This document shows, piece after piece, positions 1 to 9,304 of a DNA stretch of 58,383 nucleotides. The stretch's first letter is position 1, and every line of letters starts with the position of its first letter. The stretch spans positions 1 through 58,383 of the forward strand of contig JAKQCW010000317.1 in NCBI GenBank assembly GCA_029558955.1. Reading direction: 5' to 3'. The notes under the pieces were generated by a model. That model was given only the letters and a program-made list of their open reading frames with translations. It was not told the origin of the DNA and ran no database searches. The DNA comes from Chloroflexota bacterium. GTDB taxonomy: Bacteria > Chloroflexota > Anaerolineae > JAAEKA01. The position numbers and the translations under genes are program-made.

Positions 1-1067
1 TGGGGCTGGCCGACGCCGGCCACAGCCACGGCCGCCAGCAGGAAAAAGGGGGGCGCGGCGGCCACCAGATAGCGCTCGTCGAAGATCGGCCGCTGCAAGG
101 CGCTGACCCAGGTCGCCAACAGCGGCACAGCCAGATACAGGCCGAGCAGCAACAGCGCGGGTCGGGCGCGCTGGCCGGCCAGCGCCAGCCGTGCGCCGCC
201 CAACAGGATCAGCAGGCCGGCCGCCAGCGCCAGACTGACCCGCAGCCCGGGCGGAGCGCTCTCGCCGGCCGCAAAGACCGCCAGGCCGCGCAGCAGCATG
301 GCGCCGAAGCCGGGCGAAGCGCCGTTGCCGCGATAGCCGGTCAGGGTGTCCCAGGCGACCATCAGCCAGGGCAGATAGAGCAGGGCCAAGACCACCTGGC
401 TGGCCAGCCACTGGCGCGCGGCCCGCGGCGTCACGGCCTTGATCCACAGCAGCCCCACCACGGTGAAGTTCAGGGCCAGGATGACAAAGGCCGTGAAATA
501 GTGGGTGTGCAGCGCCAGCCAGCTCAGCGCGACCAGCGCGGCCCATGCCGGCCAGCGCGGCCGCTGCCAAGCTGCCAGCGCGGCCGCGACCACAGCCAGC
601 GTCAGCGCCAGGCTCATGTTGTACATGCGCGCGTCCTGGGCATGCCAGATGGCGTAGGGGCTGATGGCCAACAGGCCGGTCGCCAGCCCGGCGCTCCAGA
701 AGCCCAGCCGCAGCCGCCGTCCCAGGTGATAGATCAGGGCGACGGCCAGCACGCCAAAGCAGACGCCCAGAAAGCGCAGGGCGAACTCGCTCTCGCCGGC
801 CAGTTTCAGCCACAGATGCTGCACGGCGTAGCTGGCCACCGGGTGCGGCTCCTGCAAGGCCAGGGTGGCGGCGACGATCTGGCCGACAGGGGGCTGGCTG
901 AAGAAATAGCCAAAGGCCTCGTCGCCGCGCAGCTCCTGCACGCCCAGCCGATGCACCCGCAGGCCAAAGGCCAGCACCAGGATCACGGCCAGCGCGGCGC
1001 GGCCGGCGCCTGGGCCGGCCCAAGGCGCGTGGCCTGCGGGGCGGTCGGAGGTGTCACCGGGTTGCAT
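1..1067 (-). CDS. GT39-like membrane glycosyltransferase (partial, runs off left edge)
   Basis: Reading from an ATG at 1067 leftward the frame stays open to position 1, so the 3' end lies outside the window. The first ~20 residues are polar and Pro/Gly-rich, then a membrane segment, then an acidic GDEAF motif at about residues 48-52 followed by further hydrophobic segments (the left-most codons read as a Leu/Ala/Phe-rich helix). This layout fits the ArnT/PMT (GT39, GT-C fold) family, which moves sugars from polyprenyl-phosphate carriers on the outer face of the membrane. The motif position after the first membrane helix is the family's catalytic Asp region. The gene follows the GT2 gene at 1087 by 19 nt, so both probably share a transcript. 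Substrate cannot be told. Confidence 0.75.
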   Translation of the reverse strand, partial: MQPGDTSDRPAGHAPWAGPGAGRAALAVILVLAFGLRVHRLGVQELRGDEAFGYFFSQPPVGQIVAATLALQEPHPVASYAVQHLWLKLAGESEFALRFLGVCFGVLAVALIYHLGRRLRLGFWSAGLATGLLAISPYAIWHAQDARMYNMSLALTLAVVAAALAAWQRPRWPAWAALVALSWLALHTHYFTAFVILALNFTVVGLLWIKAVTPRAARQWLASQVVLALLYLPWLMVAWDTLTGYRGNGASPGFGAMLLRGLAVFAAGESAPPGLRVSLALAAGLLILLGGARLALAGQRARPALLLLGLYLAVPLLATWVSALQRPIFDERYLVAAAPPFFLLAAVAVAGVGQP

Positions 1068-1086
1068 AGGTCTCTCTGGCCGGCCC

Positions 1087-2106
1087 CTAAGGTTGGGGCC
1101 GCAGTCCGGAGCGCAGCACCTGGCCATAGGCTGTCATGCGCGCCCGGCGCATAGTCTGCTGGGCGCGCTGGCTGGGAACCACGAAGCCGGCCAGCCACTT
1201 GGCGGCCTCTTCCAGCCATTGATAGACGAAAGTCAGCAGCAGGAAGCTCTGCACCAGGGCCGCGGCCAGCCGGCCCTGATATTTTCGCACATAGCGCACG
1301 CGTGAGCTGTGAAAACGGATATGGCGGGCAGCTACCGCCTGCTCGCTGGACTTGCCCTCGTAGTGCGTGACCAGCGCGGACGGCAGATAGACCACCTGCC
1401 AGCCTGCGTCCACGGCCCGCCGGCAGAGATCCAACTCCTCCGAGTACATGAAGAAGCCCTCATCGAAGCCGCCGATCTGGTCCACCACGGCCCGGCGCAC
1501 CAACATGCAGGCGCCCACCACCCAGTCCACCTGGCTGACGGCATCGTCGGGCAGGTCCAGGGCGTAGTAGCGGGTCAACACGCGGTTGCGCGGCCACCAA
1601 CGCTGCACCACGGTGCTTTCCAGAAAGAAGGTGAGCAGGGTGGGAAAGCGCCGGCGCGAGGACTGCAAGCTGCCATCGCCGTAGCGCAACTGCGGGCCGA
1701 TCACGCCGACCTGCGGCTGCGCCGCGCTGTAGCGCAACATCTGGCTGAGCGCGTCCGGCGCCAGCTCGGTGTCTGGGTTGAGCAGGAGCAGGCTGTGGCC
1801 GCGGCTGATGGCCATGCCCTGGTTGTTGGCGCGGGTGAAGCCCAGGTTGTCGGAATTGGCGACTACACGCACCCAGGGATAGTCCGCGGTCAACATGGCC
1901 ACGCTGCCGTCGGTCGAGGCGTTGTCGACCACGATGACCTCCGCGGTCCAGCCCTGGTCGGTCGGGGACCGCGGCGCGCAGGCGTCTGGATCGGAACCCG
2001 TCACAGACAAAGCGTCGCTGTCCAGGATCGATTCCAGACAGCGACGCAGCAGCTCCCGCACATTCCAGTTGACGATGACCACCGACAGGTCGGGCGCGCC
2101 GTTCAT
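1087..2106 (-). CDS. GT2 family glycosyltransferase (rhamnosyltransferase-like)
   Basis: Begins with the GT-A nucleotide-sugar fold pattern VVIVNWNV near residue 9, has an NPDTEL metal/nucleotide site near residue 115 and an SEELDLCRRA motif (the ED/acceptor region) near residue 225, matching WbbL-like GT2 enzymes that add rhamnose or related sugars to lipid-linked glycans. A low-complexity insert (about residues 35-55) follows the first helix. The C-terminus carries a hydrophobic stretch (FLLLTFVYQWLEEAA) that may associate with the membrane. The ATG at 2106 overlaps the TGA of the upstream prenyl synthase (TGATG); an in-frame GTG at 2109 is the alternative start. The overlap implies translational coupling. 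Confidence 0.85.
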   Translation of the reverse strand: MNGAPDLSVVIVNWNVRELLRRCLESILDSDALSVTGSDPDACAPRSPTDQGWTAEVIVVDNASTDGSVAMLTADYPWVRVVANSDNLGFTRANNQGMAISRGHSLLLLNPDTELAPDALSQMLRYSAAQPQVGVIGPQLRYGDGSLQSSRRRFPTLLTFFLESTVVQRWWPRNRVLTRYYALDLPDDAVSQVDWVVGACMLVRRAVVDQIGGFDEGFFMYSEELDLCRRAVDAGWQVVYLPSALVTHYEGKSSEQAVAARHIRFHSSRVRYVRKYQGRLAAALVQSFLLLTFVYQWLEEAAKWLAGFVVPSQRAQQTMRRARMTAYGQVLRSGLRPQP

Positions 2107-3077
2107 CACAGGCTGCGCGCCACCACGTAATCGGCCAGATCCAGCAGCGCCTGGCGGTGCTGGCCGGGGGGCCAGGGGGCCAGGCAGGCCTTGGCCGCCT
2201 CGATGAACTGCTCTGCTTCCCGGCGGGTCGCGTCGATGGCCGGCGACTGGGCGATGTCGCTGATCAACTGGCCCAGCAGGTTGCCGCTGTCATGGCCATT
2301 GCCCGAGGTCTGCATGATTTGCAGCGCCTCGGGGTGCATCTGAAGGTAATGGAAGACCGGCAGCGTCACCGCGCCCTGGCGCAGATCGCCCCCGACCGGC
2401 TTGCCCACCTTGCCGGGGTCGCCGACGAAGTCCAGAATGTCATCCATGATCTGGAAGGCCATGCCAACGTTGTAGCCGTAGTCGCGCAGCAGGTCGATCT
2501 GCTCCTCCGGCGCATGGCCCAGCACGGCGGCTGCCTCGGTGGCCGCGGCAAAAAGCGCCGCGGTCTTGCCGTAGATGCGCTGGTAATAGGCGTCGCGCGG
2601 CTGAGACCAGTGGCGCAGGGCGTAGAGCTGGCGCAGCTCCCCCTCGACGATGGTCATCAAGGTCTGGGAGAAGATCTTCATGACGCGGATGTTGTCGGTC
2701 TCAGCCGCGAAGAAGGCCGCGCGGGCGAAGACAAAGTCGCCGGCCAGGATGGTTGCGCCCTGGCTCCAGGATGCGTTGAGCGTCGCCTGGCCGCGGCGCA
2801 GCAGCGAGCCATCGATCACGTCGTCGTGTACCAGGGTGGCCGAGTGCAGCATCTCCACGGCGGCCGCCAGCGAGATCACCCGCTCCAGCTCTGCCTGTGG
2901 GTAGAGACGGCTCACCAGCAGCGCCAACGCCGGCCGTAGCCGTTTGCCGCCGCTGGCCAAGAGCAGATTGATGGCGCCAGCCAACGGGGCGAAGACCTCG
3001 CCGGTCGCCTGCATTTTCAGATCGACCTGCTGCATGTCGTCGGCCACCAGCGCCAGCGCGTCAGAATGGCTACTCAA
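2106..3077 (-). CDS. Polyprenyl diphosphate synthase
   Basis: Condenses isopentenyl diphosphate with allylic diphosphates to build polyprenyl chains for quinones or for lipid carriers of cell-wall glycans. The 323 residues show the full trans-prenyltransferase set: GGKRLRP at 43-49, first Asp-rich motif DDVID at 85-89, GKT around 170-172, and second motif DDILD at 212-216. Length is normal for long-chain (octaprenyl/heptaprenyl type) enzymes; chain length is not assignable. The start is TTG at 3077, preceded by GAGGAG and AAGG within 15 nt. Its place beside glycosyltransferases fits a carrier-lipid role, but a quinone side chain role is equally possible. Confidence 0.9.
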   Translation of the reverse strand: MSSHSDALALVADDMQQVDLKMQATGEVFAPLAGAINLLLASGGKRLRPALALLVSRLYPQAELERVISLAAAVEMLHSATLVHDDVIDGSLLRRGQATLNASWSQGATILAGDFVFARAAFFAAETDNIRVMKIFSQTLMTIVEGELRQLYALRHWSQPRDAYYQRIYGKTAALFAAATEAAAVLGHAPEEQIDLLRDYGYNVGMAFQIMDDILDFVGDPGKVGKPVGGDLRQGAVTLPVFHYLQMHPEALQIMQTSGNGHDSGNLLGQLISDIAQSPAIDATRREAEQFIEAAKACLAPWPPGQHRQALLDLADYVVARSL

Positions 3078-3115
3078 AGTCCTTGCGCTCCTCGAAGAAA
3101 TACATCACCTGAAAG

Positions 3116-3925
3116 TCAATTATGTCTGTCAAGGGCCAGCTTGGCAAATACGGCGTGGGCCAGCGCGCTGGTCGCCTGGCCCACCGCTGCCGCGTCGCTG
3201 TTTTTGATCTCAGCCAGGCCCTGGGCGATCAGCGGAATGTAGGCCGGCTCGTTGCGCTGCCCGCGATGCGGATGCGGCGTCAGATAGGGTGCGTCGGTCT
3301 CCAACAGGAGGCGCTCCAGCGGCAGCAGAGCCAGCAGGCTGTGCAGATCGCGGGCATTGCGGAAGGTCAACGGGCCGCCGAAGGAGAGGACCATGTTCCA
3401 GCTAAAGGCATCCTCGGCCATGGCCAGGTCGCCCGAATAGGCGTGCAACACCCCCAGAATCGCCTGGGCCGGGCGCTGCAGTTGGGCGCCGGGCGTCCAG
3501 TTGCGCAGAATGGCGCACAGATCGGCGTGGGCGTCACGGCAATGCAGCACCACCGGCAGGTCCAGCCGGGCGGCCAGGTCGAGCTGCGCCTCGAAGGCGG
3601 CCTGCTGCTGCTGGTGCGGCACGCGCTCCCAGTAGTAGTCCAGGCCGATCTCGCCGATGGCCACCACCTTGGGGTGCTGCGCCAATTCGGCCAGCTCGGC
3701 CGCGGTGTGGGCGCTGAAGTCGGCCGTATCGTTGGGATGGACGCCCACCTGGGCATAGACGCCCGGATAGCGCTCGGCCAGCGCGATGGCCTGCCGGCTG
3801 GTGGCCAGGTCCACGGCCGGGTTGATGATGATCCCGACCCCCGCGTCCAAAGCGCGCTGCACCACCAGATCGCGATCAGCATCGAACTGATGAAAGTTGA
3901 GGTGGCAGTGGGTGTCGATGAACAT
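3116..3925 (-). CDS. TatD family metal-dependent hydrolase
   Basis: A 269-residue TIM-barrel amidohydrolase-superfamily protein. The N-terminal DTHCHL (residues 4-9) supplies two metal-binding His; IGEIGLDYYW holds the Glu ligand; LHCRDAH and the late ETDAPYLTPHPHRG motif complete the metal site. TatD proteins are 3'-5' DNases/RNases or D-aminoacyl-tRNA deacylase-like enzymes; the exact substrate is unknown. No clear ribosome binding site precedes the ATG. The upstream intergenic region carries a heptamer array and a 42-bp repeat, so it is probably a separate unit from the phosphohexomutase gene. Confidence 0.9.
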   Translation of the reverse strand: MFIDTHCHLNFHQFDADRDLVVQRALDAGVGIIINPAVDLATSRQAIALAERYPGVYAQVGVHPNDTADFSAHTAAELAELAQHPKVVAIGEIGLDYYWERVPHQQQQAAFEAQLDLAARLDLPVVLHCRDAHADLCAILRNWTPGAQLQRPAQAILGVLHAYSGDLAMAEDAFSWNMVLSFGGPLTFRNARDLHSLLALLPLERLLLETDAPYLTPHPHRGQRNEPAYIPLIAQGLAEIKNSDAAAVGQATSALAHAVFAKLALDRHN

Positions 3926-3964
3926 GGTGGGGTGGGGGCTGGCGGATCGTTGGGTTTTTGGGCT

Positions 3965-4008
3965 CGTAACTCGTAATGCGTAACTCGTAACCCGGAGCGA
4001 GTCTCCGG
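3965..4008. repeat. Heptamer (CGTAAYN) array, locus A
   Basis: Four consecutive heptamers (CGTAACT, CGTAATG, CGTAACT, CGTAACC) followed by the CGGA..TCCGG linker. No inverted right-hand array is present here, so this is a half element. It lies 40 nt before the tatD-like start, on the 5' side of that gene. Confidence 0.85.
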
Positions 4009-4023
4009 TGATGCAGCCGGCTG

Positions 4024-4170
4024 CTTGGGCCGGTCTCCTGACCGAGCCAACGCGTCCGCCTGCCGCTTGGGCCGGTCTCCTGACCGAGCCAACGCGTCCG
4101 CCTGCCGCTTAGGCCGGTCTCCTGACCGAGCCGGCTGCTTGGGCCGGTCTCCTGACCGAGCCAACGCGTC
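4024..4170. repeat. 42-bp tandem repeat with CGGTCTCCTGACCG hairpin core
   Basis: Four copies of the core CCGGTCTCCTGACCGAGCC; the first two are in full 42-bp units (with AACGCGTCCGCCTGCCG between), the third is in a shortened 30-bp unit and the last runs to the stop of the next gene at 4172. Each core can form a small CGGTC/GACCG stem with a TCCT loop. Degenerate single copies occur at 20458-20478 and 55704-55723. The array lies between two minus-strand genes and is not coding. Confidence 0.85.
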
Positions 4171-4171
4171 C

Positions 4172-5605
4172 TTATTTGAGCCCGGCGATCTCCAGCCCGG
4201 CATCCAGAATCGCCGGCACCAGCTCCTGGCGCGTGGTTTCGGTGTAGACGCGCACGATGGGCTCGGTGCCGCTGAAACGGATCAGCAGGAAGCCGCCATC
4301 CTCGGTGTAGTACTTGTAGCCGTCGTAGCCGCTGAAACGGACAACGCGCATGCCGGCGATCTGCTCCGGCCGGGCCGCGTCCAGCCGTTCCTTGGCAAGC
4401 GGCCGCTTCTCGCCGGGGAAGCGGGTATCGACGCGGCTGTAATAATAATGGTTGCCCACCTCGTCGAAGAGCAGCTCCACCAGCTCCGACGGCTTTTTGC
4501 CCGTCTGCACCATGAAATCGAGAAAGAGCAGGCAGCCCAGGATGCCATCGCGCTCAGGCAGGTGATCGCCGAAGGCATAGCCGCCGCTCTCCTCGCCGCC
4601 GATCATGGCGCCGGTCTCCAGCATCTTGGGGGCCACGAACTTGAAGCCCACGCCCACCTCGAACACCTCGGCGCCATATTTTTGGCCCAGGATCTCCAAC
4701 ATGCCGGTGGTGGAAAGGGCCTTGACGATGGGGCGCCGGTCGCCCTTGATCTTGAGCAGGTAGAGCGCCATCAGCGCGTAGGCGCGCAGTTGGTCGATGA
4801 ATGCGCCCTGCTCGTCGATCAGCCCCATGCGGTCGGCGTCGCCGTCGGTGATGAGGCCCACGTCCGCGCCGGCCTGCCGCACCGCGGCCATGCCGGCGTC
4901 CACGTTGGGCCGGATCGGCTCGGGGCGATCCATCTCCGGGAAGTTGGGGTTGGCCCCGCCATGCACAACCGTCACCTGCGTCTTGCCGCCGGCCAGCAGC
5001 TCGTCCAGCCAGCCCGCGCCGTTGCCCCACATGGCATCGTAAACAACCTTCAGCCCGGCTTCCTTGATGCGCTCCACATCCACCAGCTCGCGGATGCGGG
5101 CCAGGTAGGCCGGCTTGGCGTCGAAGGGACGCAGCAGCCCCACGGCCTCGGCCTGCTCGGCCGGGATGCGTCGCACGCCGGCCACGCTGTCAGGAATCAG
5201 GGCCTCGATCTGCTTCAGCCGGTCAGGGTCGATCGCGCCGCCGGAGGGGTCGCGCACCTTGAAGCCGTTGTCGCCCGGCGGGTTGTGGCTGGCGGTGATG
5301 TTGACCGCGCCCAGCGCCCGCTGATGCACCACCTGGAAGGAGATGGCCGGCGTCGGCGTTGGGCCCTGGCAGAAGTGAACGGGGATGCCGTTGCCGGCCA
5401 GCACCTCGGCCGCGGCCAGGGCGAAATCGCGGCCGGAAAAGCGCTTGTCGTGACCGATCACCACGCCGCGCGCCAGCTCAGCCGGCTTGAAGGCGTCGGC
5501 CAGGTAGCTGGCAAAGCCCTGGGCGCAGCGGCGCACGTTGTCGAAGGTATAGTCCTCGCCGACGCGCCCGCGCCAGCCATCGGTGCCGAAGATGATGGGA
5601 GTCAT
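4172..5605 (-). CDS. Phosphoglucomutase/phosphomannomutase family protein
   Basis: Alpha-D-phosphohexomutase of 477 residues that interconverts hexose 1- and 6-phosphates. All four family motifs are intact: FGTDGWRG at the N-terminus, the phosphoserine loop TASHNP near residue 100, the Mg-binding loop DGDADR near 240, and the C-terminal phosphate-binding loop RFSGTEP near 440. Sugar specificity (glucose versus mannose) is not decided by these motifs; the nearby GDP-mannose pathway makes mannose plausible. The ATG at 5605 follows a GAGGA site ten bases upstream. It lies between two repeat loci, 42-bp repeats after its stop and a heptamer hairpin before its start. Confidence 0.9.
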   Translation of the reverse strand: MTPIIFGTDGWRGRVGEDYTFDNVRRCAQGFASYLADAFKPAELARGVVIGHDKRFSGRDFALAAAEVLAGNGIPVHFCQGPTPTPAISFQVVHQRALGAVNITASHNPPGDNGFKVRDPSGGAIDPDRLKQIEALIPDSVAGVRRIPAEQAEAVGLLRPFDAKPAYLARIRELVDVERIKEAGLKVVYDAMWGNGAGWLDELLAGGKTQVTVVHGGANPNFPEMDRPEPIRPNVDAGMAAVRQAGADVGLITDGDADRMGLIDEQGAFIDQLRAYALMALYLLKIKGDRRPIVKALSTTGMLEILGQKYGAEVFEVGVGFKFVAPKMLETGAMIGGEESGGYAFGDHLPERDGILGCLLFLDFMVQTGKKPSELVELLFDEVGNHYYYSRVDTRFPGEKRPLAKERLDAARPEQIAGMRVVRFSGYDGYKYYTEDGGFLLIRFSGTEPIVRVYTETTRQELVPAILDAGLEIAGLK

Positions 5606-5637
5606 GATGTTTTGTCCTCGTTGACGTTGATGTGAGG

Positions 5638-5727
5638 GACTCGTAACACGTAACCCGTAACTCGTAACCGGAAGGGCTCTCTGCTGACTCCGGGTTACGT
5701 GTTACGGGTTACGAGTTACGTGTTACG
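5638..5727. repeat. Heptamer hairpin element, locus B
   Basis: A left array of four heptamers (CGTAACA, CGTAACC, CGTAACT, CGTAACC) ends in CGG; an 18-nt linker follows; then CCGGG and an inverted array of five heptamers up to 5727. The two arms are complementary over about 30 bp, one of the clearest full elements in the window. The right end overlaps the glmM stop codon and last three codons. Confidence 0.9.
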
Positions 5728-7161
5728 CACAATGCTGCCGACGACAGCCTGCAAGATCGCCTGCGCCTCGCCCTGCAACGCCTCCACCCTCTGGCCGGCG
5801 CCCTGAATCATCACCCGCACCACCGGCTCGGTGCCGGAATAGCGCACGTTGATCAGGGTATCGGCGCCAAGGGCCGCTTGTGAACGCTGGATCTGCTCCT
5901 GCACGGCCGGCAGATCCTCCAGGGCCGGCTTGGCGGGCACGTCGGCCTTGACCAGCACCTGCGGCGCCTTGCGCAGGACGTTGCTGGCCAGGTTAGAGAA
6001 GGACTGGCCGCGCTCGCGCTGGGAGAGCAGCAACTGGCTCATGCGCAGCGCGGTGTACAGTCCGTCGCCCGTGGTCAGGCCGTGCTCGAACAGGATGATG
6101 TGGCCCGACTGCTCGCCGCCCAGCACGAAACCGCCATCGCGCATGCACTGCGACACCCACTTGTCGCCCACCTGGGTGCGCTCCAGCCGCACGCCGACCT
6201 CGCGCAGCGACAGGTCCAGCCCCAGGTTGGCCATCTGGGTGGTGACAACGGTATTGCCGCTCAGCTTGCCCTGAGCCAGCAGGTCACGCGCCAGGATGGC
6301 CAGGATGTAGTCGCCGTCGCGCTCGACGCCCGTCTCATCGACGAACTTGCAGCGATCGGCGTCGCCGTCGAAGACGAAGCCGATGTCGGCCATGGCCGCG
6401 GTGACGGCCAGGCCGGCGCGCTGGGGGCCATCGCCCTCGGTGCCGCAATGGACGTTGATGTTGACGCCGTTGGGCCAGACATTGAGCCCCACCACCTCGA
6501 CGCCCAGACGGCGAAAGACCTCCGGGGCCAGGTAGGAAGCCGCGCCATTGGCGCAGTCCAGCACCACCCGCAGCCCGCGCAGCGCGCCCGGCCCGCCAAA
6601 GACCCGCAGCAGATGGCTGACATAGTTCTCGCCCAGGTCACGGGTGAGCTGCACCACGCCGGGCAAGAGCGGCGCCTGGTCGGCCCCTTCGGGGAACTGC
6701 GCCCGCAGCGCCCCCAGCAAGGGGAGATGGTTGTTTTCATGCCAAAGCTGCCCATCGTCCAGCGCCAACTGTTCGATCTGCAGCTCCAGCTCATCGCTGG
6801 CCTTGAAGCCGTTGCCGTCGAAGACCTTGATGCCGTTGTCCCAGTAGGGATTGTGGGAGGCTGAGATCACGACGCCAAAGACGGCGTTGTGATGGGCGGC
6901 CAGAAAACTGACGCCGGGGGTGGTGAACTCGTCCAGCAGCGTCACATCGACCCCCTGCGCCATGATGCCAGCCAGCAGCGCGCTTTCCAGCAGCGCGCCG
7001 GAGCGGCGGGTGTCGCGTCCCACCACAATCACCGGCGTCTGACTGCGCTGGCGGGCCAGGTGGCCCAGCGCCCGGCCCAGCCGCAGGGTGAACTCCGGGG
7101 TCAGGGGCCATTCGCCAGCCCGGGCGCGAATGCCGTCAGTTCCGAATAGTCGTGTGGTCAT
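5716..7161 (-). CDS. glmM: Phosphoglucosamine mutase GlmM
   Basis: Converts glucosamine-6-phosphate to glucosamine-1-phosphate on the route to UDP-GlcNAc, for peptidoglycan and other glycans. Motifs: FGTDGIRA at the N-terminus, catalytic phosphoserine loop SASHNP near residue 97, Mg loop DGDADRC near 240, and RYSGTEP near the C-terminus; 481 residues is slightly longer than the usual ~450. The ATG at 7161 is one base from the gmd stop, and is chosen over an upstream ATG at 7188 that would overlap gmd and add nine residues. The last codons (Arg-Asn-Thr-stop) are supplied by the heptamer repeat downstream, see findings. Confidence 0.93.
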   Translation of the reverse strand: MTTRLFGTDGIRARAGEWPLTPEFTLRLGRALGHLARQRSQTPVIVVGRDTRRSGALLESALLAGIMAQGVDVTLLDEFTTPGVSFLAAHHNAVFGVVISASHNPYWDNGIKVFDGNGFKASDELELQIEQLALDDGQLWHENNHLPLLGALRAQFPEGADQAPLLPGVVQLTRDLGENYVSHLLRVFGGPGALRGLRVVLDCANGAASYLAPEVFRRLGVEVVGLNVWPNGVNINVHCGTEGDGPQRAGLAVTAAMADIGFVFDGDADRCKFVDETGVERDGDYILAILARDLLAQGKLSGNTVVTTQMANLGLDLSLREVGVRLERTQVGDKWVSQCMRDGGFVLGGEQSGHIILFEHGLTTGDGLYTALRMSQLLLSQRERGQSFSNLASNVLRKAPQVLVKADVPAKPALEDLPAVQEQIQRSQAALGADTLINVRYSGTEPVVRVMIQGAGQRVEALQGEAQAILQAVVGSIVRNT

Positions 7162-7162
7162 A

Positions 7163-8182
<1,020 letters not shown>

Positions 8183-8216
8183 TCAGATATCACGGGACAG
8201 GCTGCGACCGGCCCAT

Positions 8217-9212
8217 TCACCTGCGCACGTGCAGCTCGGCCGGCGTCGGATCGACGGCGCCGCTGGCCACCTGGTCGCGCCAATAGTCCAGCACATCGGC
8301 CACACTCTGATGAAAGGGGATGCCCGGCGTCCAGCCGGTCTGCTGGCGCAGCCGTGTGCAGTCCGCCACAATGCGGGGCGTCTCCACGGTGCGCACCCGG
8401 TCAGGGTCCCGCGTCACTTCGATGGGAACGGAGGAGAAGGCAATCATCGTGTCCAGCAGCTCCTGCACCGAACGCGCCTGGCCCGCGCCCAGATTGTAGA
8501 CCTCGCCCGCCTGCCCCTGGGTCAGGGCCAGATGATAGCCTGCCACGATATCGCGCACGTCGCTGAAATCACGCGCCACGTTGAGCTCGCCCACAGCCAT
8601 CACCGGCGGCCGCAGCCCAGCCTCGATCTCGGCGATCTGCGAGGCGAAGTCAGGGGCCACGAAGCCGCGCCGCTGGCGAGGGCCGATGTGGTTGAAGGGG
8701 CGCACCCGCACCGCCTCCACCCGCCGGCTGAGCCAGTATTGCAGCCCCAACAGATCCTGGGTCACCTTGCTGACGGCATAGGGCGAGGTGGGGCGCAACG
8801 GCGTCTCCTCGTCGATGGGCAGATCGGCCGGGGAGACGGCGCCATATTCCTCGCTGGAGCCGACCACCAGCACCCGGCAGGCCAGGCCCAACTGCGCCAC
8901 CGCCTCCAGCATGTTGAGCTGTGAACGGATGTTGTTTTCCAACGTGAACCAGGGGTCGTGGTAGGAAAGCGAGGGGATGGGCTGGGCGGCCAGGTGAAAA
9001 AGGTAGTCGGGCTGGGCTTCCTCGACGATGAAACGCACCACGTCCAGGTGCGAGAGCTCGGCCGGAAAGAGCGCAAGGCGCTGGCGCAGATGGGCGATGT
9101 TATCCAGCCGACCGTAGACCGTGCCGGAGATTTGCCAATCCGTATGAGCCAGGAGATATTCGGCCAGATGGCTGCCGACGAAGCCGGAGATGCCAGTGAT
9201 TAGCGCCCGCAA
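8217..9212 (-). CDS. rmd: GDP-4-keto-6-deoxy-D-mannose reductase (Rmd-like)
   Basis: Extended SDR protein of 331 residues: ALITGISGFVGSHLAEYLL (Rossmann motif at the N-terminus), GSSEEYG and S-P-Y-A-V-S-K (YxxxK) catalytic motifs, RPFNHIGPRQRRGFV region. This pattern is typical of Rmd, which reduces the Gmd product to GDP-D-rhamnose; related epimerase/reductases remain possible. The start is TTG at 9212 preceded by AAAGGAAA at 8-9 nt spacing. A good promoter lies 39-68 nt upstream. Pairing with gmd supports the assignment. Confidence 0.85.
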   Translation of the reverse strand: MRALITGISGFVGSHLAEYLLAHTDWQISGTVYGRLDNIAHLRQRLALFPAELSHLDVVRFIVEEAQPDYLFHLAAQPIPSLSYHDPWFTLENNIRSQLNMLEAVAQLGLACRVLVVGSSEEYGAVSPADLPIDEETPLRPTSPYAVSKVTQDLLGLQYWLSRRVEAVRVRPFNHIGPRQRRGFVAPDFASQIAEIEAGLRPPVMAVGELNVARDFSDVRDIVAGYHLALTQGQAGEVYNLGAGQARSVQELLDTMIAFSSVPIEVTRDPDRVRTVETPRIVADCTRLRQQTGWTPGIPFHQSVADVLDYWRDQVASGAVDPTPAELHVRR

Positions 9213-9250
9213 GGGCCGTTTCCTTTCAGCGGTGGTGGTTACGGTGGCTG

Positions 9251-9280
9251 ATTATAGCGCATGTGCGCAGATTCTCCCAA
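9251..9280 (-). promoter_or_regulatory. Promoter for rmd-gmd-glmM
   Basis: On the minus strand: TTGGGA (9280-9275), 18-bp spacer, TATAAT (9256-9251). The -10 is a perfect consensus. It lies in the short gap between the aminotransferase stop and the rmd start and gives a ~35-nt leader. Seen by eye; strength unmeasured. Confidence 0.65.
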
Positions 9281-9304
9281 AGGTGTGGCGACAGGGCAGT
9301 TCGG

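Noticed and set aside
4025..5635. Long plus-strand frame of 536 residues opposite the phosphohexomutase
   Set aside because: It starts in the 42-bp repeat (giving GRSPDRA-like repeats) and then mirrors a gene with all family motifs on the other strand; no domain of its own.
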